Positions 35,455 to 45,660 of a stretch of DNA of 64,000 nt are shown here, piece after piece (within the stretch, counting starts at the first letter, position 1; each line of letters opens with the position of its first letter). The position numbers and the translations under genes were made by a program. The stretch covers positions 308,001-372,000 of the forward strand of contig JAJEKV010000273.1 in the NCBI GenBank assembly GCA_021234155.1, written 5' to 3'. The notes beneath the pieces were generated by a model, which had not been told where the DNA came from, made no database searches, and was given only the letters and a program-made list of their open reading frames with translations. This stretch comes from Isoetes taiwanensis. Lineage: Eukaryota; Streptophyta; Lycopodiopsida; Isoetales; Isoetaceae.

Positions 35455-35830
35455 ATTGAATGATTTAAGCATGATGGCCCTGATTTCATCTTGCATTTTG
35501 TCCGCGGATATATGCGGACCAATTGAACTTATTACTGCGACTTTGATTATAAACCCGCTAAGGAGAGGGCGTTAGGGAGACGGCGTCACGAGATGATTTG
35601 ATCACTATCCGATCAAATATAAATGAAAGCAGCTCTTTGAAAACAGGATCCTGTGCTAGGGAAATATCATAACCAGTTTTTGTGCCTTTGCGAGCAGAAG
35701 GCAAAAAGCAAGAATCAAGGCCCTTAGTGTGAGACTCGCGAGCAAAAGAAATTTCGTAGCCTTACGCGAGCCATCCAGGTCCGAACATCCTTGATCCACA
35801 GCGAAGCTGGCCGTGCATTTCTGGGGAACA
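35455..35830 (-). pseudogene. Coding-like block inside the 4.8-kb element
   Basis: On the minus strand a frame reads GYEISFARESHTKGLDSC, FLPSARKGTKTGYDISLAQD and PVFKELLSFIFDRI, with the motif GY-D/E-IS-x-A occurring twice. After a stop and a frame change, DEIRAIMLKSFN is followed by a consensus donor GTAAGT (35454-35449). It looks like a captured or decayed exon pair. I do not recognise the family. Confidence 0.4.
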
Positions 35831-36530
35831 AAGGGTTTTAGCGACCAAAGATATACTCAGTATATCCCACAAACCCACATAAACGAGGGTTTGCCCCCCT
35901 AGGGGCAACCCAAAAACACAGGTCTAAGGCCATTTAGAGTGAAAAACACAACACGTCCGAGGAGGTCAAAAATGAATAACTTTCAAACATCATATCATAA
36001 TACTATACCTTTGTTCAAATGTGATCAAACATACAACAAAAGTGGCAAACCTACTTGCCTACAAACATAGTTTTCTACCTCCAATATCATAGAGTGCAAA
36101 TCATTATTAGTTGCACCATATCCTATGTATTTTCTAAGTGCACACCATACCTATGCATTTTCTCCTTTTTAGTATGTCAATGTTTTCTAATAAATACAAT
36201 ATCCTATCCTATATATTTTCTAATAAATACAGTATGCATTTTCTAAATGCCAAAACACCATAGTTCTAAAACATAGAATATACAGCTCTAAAACACCATA
36301 GTTTATTATTTTTTCTCATCTTAGTTTATTGTTTTATCACACCATAGTTTATTGTTTTATCTTATGTATTTTTCTAATGGACACCATATATTTTCTCTGA
36401 AAAAAAATAGACCATCCCTTGATTCTTGAAAAGTTAAATTTGTACCTTAGAATAAGAATATATGCCTAGAAAGCGTGCACTATGGCAACATAATGTTTAA
36501 CAATGTTTAAGCGTGTGAATATTTTTTTTT

Positions 36531-36684
36531 TTCAAGCGTATTTTTTTACCCGCTTTTATTCTAATACCCCGCCCTTTTTCAGCCCATCTTTGGAAATTCA
36601 AAATTTTTTCAAGCGTATTTTTTTACCCCTTTTTTTCTAATACCCCCGCCTTTTTTCCCCCCATGGTTGAAATTCAAAATTTGG
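36531..36684. repeat. 77-bp tandem duplication
   Basis: TTCAAGCGTATTTTTTTACC starts copies at 36531 and 36608. Both continue through CTAATACCCC and end TTGAAATTCAAAATTT-like, with several differences. Confidence 0.8.
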
Positions 36685-37925
36685 TACACACCTTTGAGGC
36701 GAAAATCCTTTGTACAGTTGGACTCTTTGTTTCCGGAAGAAGCTCCCATAGCCATAGCTCCCACCGGAATTGACCCGCAACGAGAAAAGCTTCATGCTAT
36801 GGAGAGCTGACATAGGGCTCTAAATTTTTATTTTCCCTTTGTTTTAAGCCGGGCCATGGTCTAGTATTCAAACTCCCTCGATCCGGCCGAGCAAAGGATC
36901 CCGCAGAGCAAAGGAGAGAAAGAAGGAGGCAGATGAAAGAATGCAGATCAAAGGATCCGTCAGATCAAAGATGAAAGAATGGAGATGCAAAGAATCCAGC
37001 AGGGCGGAGAGAAAGAAGGAGGCAGATCCTCCACTGTTCCTTGCAAAAGGCCATGAAGCTTGTTGCCCGACCCGTGAAGTGGTTGCCGCGTCTCCTCTCC
37101 ATCTTGTTCCAACCATTGTGATTTCTTAACCTATTTGTGATTGAAAGCTGCCAAAACCCCGCTGTAGAAGCTGCAAGAGAAGGTCTGAACACCTGGAAGA
37201 TCTGAAGCCCCAGCGGATCTGAAGGCCGATTGAATCTGTGAGCGCCATGCAACGAAGGAAAAGGGGCAAAAATCCGACCGGGCTTGAAGGCCTTGACTTG
37301 AAGAAGGCGGACTTCTCGGAACCGCAAAATAAGGAATATTCTTTTTCTTGATGTTTGGCCCGATTCTCAAGTGCAAGAATGGAAAGCCCCTGCCGGATTT
37401 AAGGCTAAGGCTCATATATTGCCGGATCTGCTCTGCCGGCATAGCCATTTCATCGGCCTCATACATTGCCGGATCTGGCGTGCTGAAATGGGGAGCTGGA
37501 AGAAGGATTCGCCGGACTTGGCTATGGCGGATTTGGGCCCCATAAATCTTCAATCGACCTCCACCCCTTCATTTCGCCCCAATCCTTCATTTAAGCCCCA
37601 ATCGCGTCTCTCGGGCTTCCATGATTCTTCCTTTCTTGAGCTGCGGTTTCATCATTTTTGTTGATTTATATGAATTGCTGCAGCCCCAAGAAAGATCCGC
37701 CTCACTTTGGGCGTCTTTGTATATGCCTTCAAACAAAGATTGGCGATCTCCATCGGGGATTTCAAAGCTTCCAGATTGAAGCTATGGGCTTAAAACAAAG
37801 ATCGATAGATATCTTCAAATCCAAGACCGGCGATCTCCATCGATTTCATCTCGTCAGGCCATTCCTATCGATCCTAGCGCAGACTGACGAGCTTGTGAAG
37901 GAAGGTTCCATTTAGAGAAAAAGTT

Positions 37926-38069
37926 CTCTACACCGTTGTGTCTCTGTTCATCTTCTTGGTTTGTAGCCAGCTTCCTTTGTATGTATGGGATCCATATCTC
38001 TACACCGTTGTGTCTCTGTTCATCTTCTTGGTTTGTAGCCGGCTTCCTTTGTATGTATGGGATCCATAG
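37926..38069. repeat. 72-bp tandem duplication
   Basis: CTCTACACCGTTGTGTCTCT starts both copies (37926-37997 and 37998-38069). They are almost identical and therefore recent. Confidence 0.92.
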
Positions 38070-38329
38070 AGCTGAAGTTATCCAACCCAGGACTTATTCC
38101 CATCATCTAGTGGGCATAAATAAATCTTTGGGCTTAAATCGCTTGTATGGGTAAGGCCGAAATACATGGGTGAGGCCCAAAGATAATGGAACATATATGG
38201 GAAGCCGATATATGGGTAAAAATTTGAAAGATGCTAACATATGGGTATTTTACATATGGGTATTTTACACAATCGTGCCCATTCTCGCCTCGTGAGGCAA
38301 GAAAAAGCTTCTCTTGTTTAATCATTTAT

Positions 38330-38408
38330 TGTGTAATTAATTATAATTAATTATATTATATTATTAAGCTAATTAATTATATTATTTAATTAATTATATT
38401 TATTAATT
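38330..38408. repeat. TTAATTAA-rich AT tract
   Basis: About 80 bp of overlapping TAATTAATTA palindromes, able to form cruciforms. Confidence 0.85.
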
Positions 38409-38459
38409 GTCGAATGGTTGTTTAGCCATGGAATTGGAACCCCTCCTCCCTCCCTTCTT

Positions 38460-38780
38460 TTGTCATGTTCACCTTTTGCCCCTTCCCATATCCCACCCCT
38501 TTGCCCCTACCCATACCCCTTTCCCTAACCCACCCCTTTGCCCCTACCCATATACCCCAACCCTTTTGCCCCTACCCATACCCCTTTCCCTAACCTACCC
38601 CTTTGCCCCTACCCATATACCCCATCCCTTTTGCCCCTACCCATACCACTTTGGATATGGTCTCATAACCCCCTTTGCCTCTTTGCTCCCCCCTTTGCCC
38701 CTCCTCCTCTTCCCCATGCCTGCCCCTCCCTTTTGTCCCTCCCTCCCTCCCCTCCCCTCCCTCCCTCCCCTCCCCTGCCC
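38460..38780. repeat. C-rich minisatellite and polypyrimidine tract
   Basis: Units of the type TTTGCCCCTACCCATACCCC repeat about six times (38480-38655), grading into CCCTCCCTCCC runs (38700-38780). Proline-rich open frames on both strands here follow from the composition and are not taken as genes. Confidence 0.9.
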
Positions 38781-39364
38781 TCCTATTCTTCATTTTCTCG
38801 ATTGTCGTATGCAAATGTTATTCTTATTTTATCAAGAAGCAATCTAATAATGATTCAATGGCAACTTACTTTTTCTTTGCATGAGTCCCATTTTCAGTCC
38901 GAGTCCCAAAATTCGAGGTTTGTCCCACTTTAATTAAATACGACTTTATCATAATTCATAAATCCATTCATAACTTCAAATAGAACATCAATAAGAGATT
39001 AATCATCCACCTAAACAACTAAGGATTAATCTCAATCTAGAATCGCAAGCTAACTAAGCCTACTAATCGATATCTGTGCTAGACCTTCCATCTCCCAGGT
39101 CCTCCATGCTCTTCCAGTTGAAGCTTCTCCTCCCTCTCCGACTGACCCCCAATTCAAATTGGAGCAAATTCGGGTGGAAGCCCTAATTTGGATGACCCAA
39201 GGTTAGCATCTCTACCTTGTCCAATCGATTTGGGCCAGGTGGCATCCCTTAAATCTAACTTAGCTAACCTTACCTTGTTAATTAATAACATGAATAATTA
39301 ATACACCATTAAGTATTCAATGTGACGTTCCACGTATTTATATTGTGATGCTTCCCAAACCTAT

Positions 39365-41500
39365 GCGATGCTCCCATCGTATAAATACAGAAAATTCTCC
39401 TTCCATGGCGACTCCATCACCACCAAAAGGCCCTCCGTCTGACTCAGACCACTTGTGATAAGATAAGATAAGATAAGATAAGATGAATTTTTACGTCCAC
39501 GGGAACCCAACGGGTTATGGGACGGCACATGCAAGGGCAACAGCCCATCTAAAACCTGGGGACTAGGCCCCATCACCAAACACAATAACCAAATATTAAA
39601 AGGCTACCAAGAATAAGATAAGATAATGCTAATGCTAGTGGTAAATTTATGCTTCTAAAATTATCTAGACATAGCCAGTCCAAGGATTGGAAGGCCATTG
39701 ATCTAGAATAATTGCTGCGCCTCCCATTACCTTTGCCCATTTCTTTTGCGGTGAGGGCTGCCCTCACCCTTGCGAGCTCCTCCTTACGGTTACACAATTG
39801 AAGAGGGAGAGGTCCTCCTGTCTTGAGAAACTAGTTCCTCTCGAGATGGTTTTCCATGTCAAGAACATGTAAGCTGCTAAGAGTGTCTTGAAACCGAACC
39901 AAAAGATGGCGAGGACGATCAGGTCTTGCCGCTCCCACCCTAGCAGCGGAGACAACTCCACCAGCCTTCACATGCATGACATCAGTGAAAAAATGCAAAG
40001 CAACATCCATATCAGAAAGGGCATCATCTTCTGCCTCTGCAACCCCTATAATACGCAAGTTCAGGCTCTTAGTAACAGAAGATATTGAGGTAGCCTGCTC
40101 CTGTCTGCTAGTGCAGCACTGCGACTCCTGGTCCCCTTGGGATTGTTGCTTGTGATGGGCAAGTATCTGGGTGAAGGACACAGAGGTGTCATTCGTCCCA
40201 CGCCTCCTATGGGAATCATATAGCAGAAGATATATACATGTTAGCATCTAGCAACAATATACATAATAATATATACATAATAATATACCACCTCAAAGGA
40301 TGGCCCATCCATCATCAAGGCAACATCAATATAATACCAATACAACATATATGAAATGCATCATAAATGAGGGTTCTACCCTGGGCTAAGACTCCAAGGG
40401 GGATCAATTGATGGTCAGGGTCTCCAGATAATAACAAGCGGAATCATGACAATGGCATTGGCTGGCATAGAACAATGGCTAGGGTAGTCCACTCCATCCG
40501 CCCCTCCTATCTATGCACACTTTGCAGATAGGCTGAAACATGCTATGGCGTGATTGTAGCCTTTCGGAGAAGCAATCTTATGGAATCACCCTATGAGACT
40601 ACTCCGGGTTACATCTCCTCAGTCCGATGAGGCAAGTTAGAGAGGCGTCCCTTCCCCGCGCATAATGAATCCATGGGTATGGTAGAGAATACGTGCCACC
40701 TCAGTGACCTCCCCATCCGTACCGTCCCCCAAAATCCATAGGTCGGATCATCACAACTATCGAGCCGAGGCCACCCCTTTCCGCACCTACACTGTGACCC
40801 TGGAGGTGTCATATCCATTCCCAGCCCACACAAGGTGACCGACAATAAGTCTAGCACACTGTAGGATCCCCAGTAGCCACGCTCTGCAAGGCTCCATCCC
40901 CGCTTCACCACGATGCCCGTTATCTGGTGCTCAATCACAGCATAGCCTCCACAGCCAGGTGGGCTCTTGTGCACAGGCCGCATTTAATGGGATTTAATGG
41001 ATTCTAGCTAGGAGCATATCTATCTCTACATAGCCTTTAGGTCTCTAACCCCCATAATCCCACAAGCACAAGAGATGCAGGAGAAGAACTACCATAATTT
41101 ATAAATCCATTCATAACTTGAAATAGAACATCAATAAGAGATTAATCATCCACCTAAATAACCAAGGGTTAATCTCTATCTAGAATCGCAAGCTAGCTAA
41201 GCCTACTAACCGATATCTGAACTAGATCTTCCATCTCTGAGGTCCATCATGCTCGTTTGGTTGAATAGGGTCCTCCTCCCTCTCCAACTGATCCCCAATT
41301 CCAATTGGAGCAAGTTCGGGTGGAAGCCCCAATTTGGATGACCCAAGGTTAGCATCTCTACCTTTCCCAATCGATTTGGGCCAGGTCGCATCCCTTAAAT
41401 ATAATCCAGCTAACCTTACCTTGTTAATTAATAACATGAATAATTAATACACCATTAAGTATTCAATGTGACATTCTGCATATTTATATTGTGTCGCTCC
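39365..41500. repeat. R1 LTR-like unit 2 (split by a LINE derivative)
   Basis: It has the same landmark order as unit 1, from GATGCTCCCATCGTATAAAT at 39367 to the AT-rich TTAATTAATAACATGAATAA near 41424. The insertion 39460-40148 interrupts it. It provides empty-site references for the insertions in units 1 and 3. No gene is supported. Confidence 0.85.
39460..40148 (-). mobile_element. LINE-derived non-autonomous insertion carrying only ORF1, 8-bp TSD
   Basis: 689 bp on the minus strand, flanked by CTTGTGAT at 39452-39459 and 40149-40156; the empty site is in sister R1 units. Its 5' half keeps part of a LINE ORF1 (NLRIIGVAEAEDDALSDM, HFFTDVMHV, ARVGAARPDRPRHLLVRF), the RRM-like core with its C-terminal arm. 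The 3' half carries the 3' end phrase CCCGTGGACGTAAAAA and a pentanucleotide tail (ATCTT)n. Endonuclease and RT are absent, so it probably moved with the machinery of a full-length LINE. A second, smaller frame follows ORF1 (ELARVRAALTAKEMGK). Confidence 0.85.
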
Positions 41501-42851
41501 CTGAATCTATACGATGTTCCCATCGTATAAATATGGGAAATTCCCCTCCCATGGCGACTCCATCACCATGAAAAGGCCCTCCATCTGACTCAGACTACTT
41601 GTGAGGGGCAAATGTCCCTGTGAAGGACACGGAGGTGTCATTCGTCCCACGCCTTCTATGGGAATCATGTAGCGGAAGCTTACATATATGTTAGCACCTA
41701 ACAACAATATACATAATAATAATAATAATAATATACCACCTCAAAGGGTGGCACATCCATCATCAAGGCAACATCAACATAATACCAATACAACATATAT
41801 GAAATGCATCATAAATGAGGGTTCTATCCTGGGCTCAGACTCCAAAGGGGATCAACTGATGGTCAGGGCCTCCAGATAAGAACAGACGAAATCATGACAA
41901 TAGCATTGGCTGGCATAGAACAATGGCTAGGGTACTCCACTCCCGGGGGTTTCACCTAGGCATATGGGGATACCACATCTGCGTGCAAGGGGTCCAGAGA
42001 AAACCCCTGTATACGACTTTTTGGAAGTGGAAAACCCCTACATACGTAAATAGGAAAAGCCATTTTCCAAGCCCCTTTCCGTAGATGTACTTTCGGACTA
42101 TCCTAATTTTTACATACCCCTACCCGATCTTGTACTTGAGTTTGTGCTTGTGCACCTTACCCCTATGTACAGAATAAATAAAATTTCAAAATGTTTTTAA
42201 TTGACATTTCTCGCATCTCGGTCTCGCATTTCCCTGGGGTTCTTACATGCATGCGACATTACAAGGGTAATTCTAAGGAGCCTTTGCAAAGCAAGACAAA
42301 TGCAAGCCGATTCGAGTAATATTGCATATGGACTATAAGCCTAAGCATATGGACTATAAGCCTAAGCCTAAGTCTATAAAATGCATAAGTTCAATCATAA
42401 ATGTTACAATGTTTTTCAAGCATTCGAGTGCATAGAACTTAACTAAGCAGTTGTGAAAGTGTTCAATCATATTATCAAAAAGCCAAATGCTTTCACCATC
42501 GAGCACACATTATCTATCACCATTACCTCATACATTGTCCTATTCACAAGCATTCAAATAGACTGGATGTATCATTAAAACCAAAATAGAAAGTATTTTT
42601 TTGGAACAAACACAAAGGTTTTAAAACCAAAATAGGAAGTCTTTTTTGAGGACATGCTTATGTAAAGTGCAAAATCAAATATCCTATAAGCTCCTTTCAA
42701 ACACATTTTCCATATATACTTTTCTTATGGCAGGCCTCTAAGATGAGGTTTACATGCTCAGTTAATGTGAAACAGAGCCTAATATGCACTACATCTTAAA
42801 TCTAGAACTGTATTTTTACAGCAGCTTATCCACCCACTGTTCCAACTGTTT

Positions 42852-43320
42852 TTCCAAATCATATGATCTATAGGCAAGGGCTGCAGCATCCCAATCTCCT
42901 TCCGTTATTTGCTTCCATCCATTTTGGTAGTTGCGAAGCAAGATAAGAATCCTCATCAGCTCATCCTCAGCCACAGACACCACATTGCTCCCTGCAGTTA
43001 GAAGGAGGCCCAAGGGTTTGAGAAAAGGGATTAACCTAGTGTTTTTTCATAATCAACACAACATGGTCTGGAATGAAATCTCAACCATCAACAAACATTC
43101 AACCATTTGCATAGAGAAGTTTACCAGTAACTTCAGCCACTGTCAAACCATTTTCTGCAGCAGTATTTAGGTCTATATGATCAGACCCAATTCCCGCCGT
43201 AATCAACAACTTGAGTTTGTTTGCCCTCTTTATCCTATCTGTTGTCATGTAGGTCGGATGGAAAGGTGTTGATATTAAGATATCCATATCTGCTATATGC
43301 TTCTCCAATTCTAGTAGAAA
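42852..43320 (-). pseudogene. FDH: Formate dehydrogenase gene fragment (two exons, intron retained)
   Basis: The exon at 43320-43135 encodes [37 protein letters not shown] and GLTVAEVT. The intron 43134-42992 has donor GTAAAC and acceptor CTGCAG. The exon at 42991-42852 encodes [20 protein letters not shown] and [12 protein letters not shown]. The join restores VTGSNVV in frame, exactly as in plant mitochondrial NAD-dependent formate dehydrogenase (formate to CO2). The fragment stops at YDLE, where the family continues [13 protein letters not shown] into the NAD-binding fold; here the sequence departs, marking a capture junction. Because the intron is kept, capture was at DNA level. It cannot make an active enzyme. 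Confidence 0.9.
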
Positions 43321-43792
43321 CCAAACCATATCAGCTAAGTCTTAATGATAAAAGATCCGGAAATGAATTTAATGATAAAAGATCCCAAACGCATTTTCTG
43401 TGTTGCCAAGAAACCTAGGGTTCAATTTTGCATAATTTCCTCCTTTATAAAACACACCAACAACTTTAAACTTCTGAGCTTCTCCCCTAAATTAACAAAA
43501 CGAGTTTTCAGTACTAACTTCCAAGTAACGTATTACAAAATTAGATCTTACCGTAAATAATCTATCACCAGAAAGGAAATGATCCCGCAGTTTAAGTGAT
43601 GACCGGGCTGCCAATACTAACTGCACAGAGATGCGATATAGAGGACCAAAAGCACGCTCTTAGAGTACTCTATTTAGCTGGGGATGTAATCCTTGGAATG
43701 CTCCGTGCTAACTTTCTTATCAAAGACATGATAAAACAAAGTAGGTAGAAGAAACTCCGGTTACCTGCAGCCAAGAACACAAATATTAGCCT

Positions 43793-44353
43793 AATGAGGG
43801 TAACAATGTTTCATTCTCCCTAGCAAAAGTGCTCTTTCTTGATAAAGCCCATCCATAGGCAAACGCCCCAACACAAGTTCAGGGCTATATCCTGGAAGCT
43901 TATCAAGTGCAGCTAACAACTTAGAACGATATTCACCATGTGAACTTTCCCATTTCCCCTGTTTTTGTAGCTCTGACCATTCCTCAAGGACATAAAATTC
44001 AATCTGCATGACAAATACCCATGTTCAAAACAACCTACGTAGCCTACAACGCTTTCAAATTGAGATATTGAGATATTTCATACCAACTCATTTTGAAGGT
44101 TCGGGGAAAGAGCAGCAGAATTATGTTTGAACATTTCTTTCATGTACACTGCTTGTAATTGCGGAGCATGACTTTTCAAACATTTAAGTACAGAAGCTGA
44201 AGGTAATGGTGGAACTAAAGATGTGAAAAGAGTGATAGATAATTCTGAATTATTCTTGAGAATCCAGATTGCATACTCTAGAATGAGATCATGATCTTTG
44301 AGCCAAGTGTCCGCCAAAAGCGAAACTCCATTAGCACGCAAAGTAAGCGTCAT
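43793..44353 (-). pseudogene. VPS3/TGFBRAP1-like gene fragment (two exons, intron retained)
   Basis: The exon from about 44353 to 44084 encodes HDLILEYAIWILKNNSELSI, PPLPSASVLKCLKSHAPQLQ and NLQNELV. The intron 44083-44004 has GTATGA and ATGCAG. The exon from 44003 to about 43800 encodes KLLAALDKLPGYSPELVLGR and LYQERALLLGRMKH. From family memory this is the C-terminal helical region of plant VPS3/TGF-beta-receptor-associated proteins (a CORVET tethering subunit of endosomes); a VPS39-type relative is possible. The frame ends shortly after the second block at the capture junction. Confidence 0.7.
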
Positions 44354-45333
44354 TAAATACTAACATTGTTCTTTGGATAGCATTTCCTCCACTTGATATG
44401 TTCGAGAAATTATGCACATGAAATGGTTTATGATGCAAAATACATTCCATTTACTCAACTTTGCAGGAGTGGTAGCAGACTTCTACATATAGTTAATAAA
44501 GGGACATGCACTAATGAGTGGCTCTCTTTTGGTTGTGGAGATCTCGGGGTGATTCAATTAGCGAGGAACTTGTTGAGAGAAGACATATGCAAGGTAGCAA
44601 ACAATAAGCCGGAGATCAGATATATTCAATGCTTGAGAATGGTTACACCATGTCCTTGCTTGTTGATAGAAGAAAACATATTCTTACCAAAAGATAGTCC
44701 ACAACGACTTTTGATCCGAATCGCCTTTCGGGTTCATATGATGTAGCCCGAGCAAATCCGGGTTCTCGGCTAGACGACACAACAATTGTAATGCCTTCTT
44801 ATGCATTTTATTGTGTTTATACAATAGCAATAATTCCCGCATAATGCTTACCACCCAGCATCATTTCTTCACAAGCTGCCACATCACAATAATGCATGTT
44901 TTTTAGGGCTCAGAACGCAATTAGAGATTGATTGGTGAGGAGATAAGCTTGAACCAAAGCAAAGATCCAAAACTGTGGCCAACTGAAGGCCCGACACATC
45001 TTTGTTCTCACATTTTCGATGTAGATTCGATGTATTGTAGAACAAAGGGTAGTATCAGCAAGATGAACTTTCCAAATGAACACACATAGGGAGTGCATGA
45101 AGAACAAACATTGAGCAAGAAAAAACTAGATCATTATGACAGACAACAATTGGTTTGTAGGTTTAAAAATCAAATGAAACCACCTACTCTTTTGAATTGA
45201 AAGCCCTCAAAACAGAAGGAATTCTTTGGTTATAGATGATTAGACAAGGACAAAAGCTTGTGAACAATATTAACACAAATGGAAGCCAACCTACAACGTT
45301 TTTGATAGTTGAAGCTAGAATCAGCATGTACAA

Positions 45334-45660
45334 TTACCTTACTGCCGTTTTCCTCACCTTTTCTATAGTTTTTGTTCGTCTAACAGTGGCACTTCCCTGT
45401 TTACTTTCTTGAGTTCCAACTATTGCAGCAACCGTCGCATTAGCAAGCTCTGCCTCCGCCTTTGAAATCACTTTTGGACGTTTCAATATCAAAAATCCTG
45501 ATAGAGATAGCTCAATAGCTTTCCGATTAGAAACAAAATGCAAAGAAAGAAGATCCAGCAAAAATATTTACCTGTTTGAGGCTTCACCGACTCCTCTGCT
45601 TCAGCGACGCTCTTGCAATTTACCGTAAGATTAAAGCATTCGGTTCTTCAGAGCATTCGG
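45334..45660 (-). pseudogene. Unassigned captured exons near the PK-1 end
   Basis: An exon-like segment ending at 45573 (CNCKSVAEAEESVKPQ-type reading, donor GTAAAT) is followed by an AG-bounded exon encoding FLILKRPKVISKAEAELANA, TVAAIVGTQESKQGS and TVRRTKTIEKVRKTAV. The splice signals and open frames look genuine. I do not recognise the donor gene. Confidence 0.4.

Larger units (their letters stand above)
34108..38946. mobile_element. Large TIR element with 25-bp TIRs and TATC TSD
   Basis: 4839 bp with perfectly matching 25-bp ends that begin AAGTCGTATTTAATTAAAGT, flanked by TATC at 34104-34107 and 38947-38950. The sister R1 unit reads GAACTACCATAATTTATAAA across the site (41086-41105), which confirms the junctions. 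No transposase is recognised. The interior is a patchwork: a coding-like minus-strand block (35455-35830), tandem duplications, GC-richer CCGGAT-rich DNA (37340-37660), an AT palindrome tract and a C-rich minisatellite. The 4-bp TSD does not fit the common plant superfamilies (CACTA 3, hAT 8, Mutator 9-11, PIF 3), so I leave it unclassified. Confidence 0.88.
31215..39451. repeat. R1 LTR-like unit 1, split by two insertions
   Basis: After removing the elements at 31320-33228 and 34108-38946, the pieces 31215-31319, 33229-34107 and 38947-39451 read through as one unit. Its landmarks are GATGCTCCCATCGTATAAAT, CTCCGTCTGACTC, GGTGAAGGACACGGAGGT, ATACCACCTCAAAGGGTGG, TGCACACTTTGCAGATAGGC, CCAGGTGGGCTCTTATGCA and CCAATTTGGATGACCCAA, ending in an AT-rich TTAATTAATAACATGAATAA. 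The same order recurs in three later units. The family is inferred to be LTR-type because one unit ends next to a polypurine-like border (see 46522-46984). Short frames inside it recur in all copies and are not genes. Confidence 0.8.

Noticed and set aside
38407-38933. Proline-rich frames of about 130-146 codons
   Set aside because: They arise from the CCCCTACCCATA minisatellite and polypyrimidine tract; several frames on both strands are open for the same reason.
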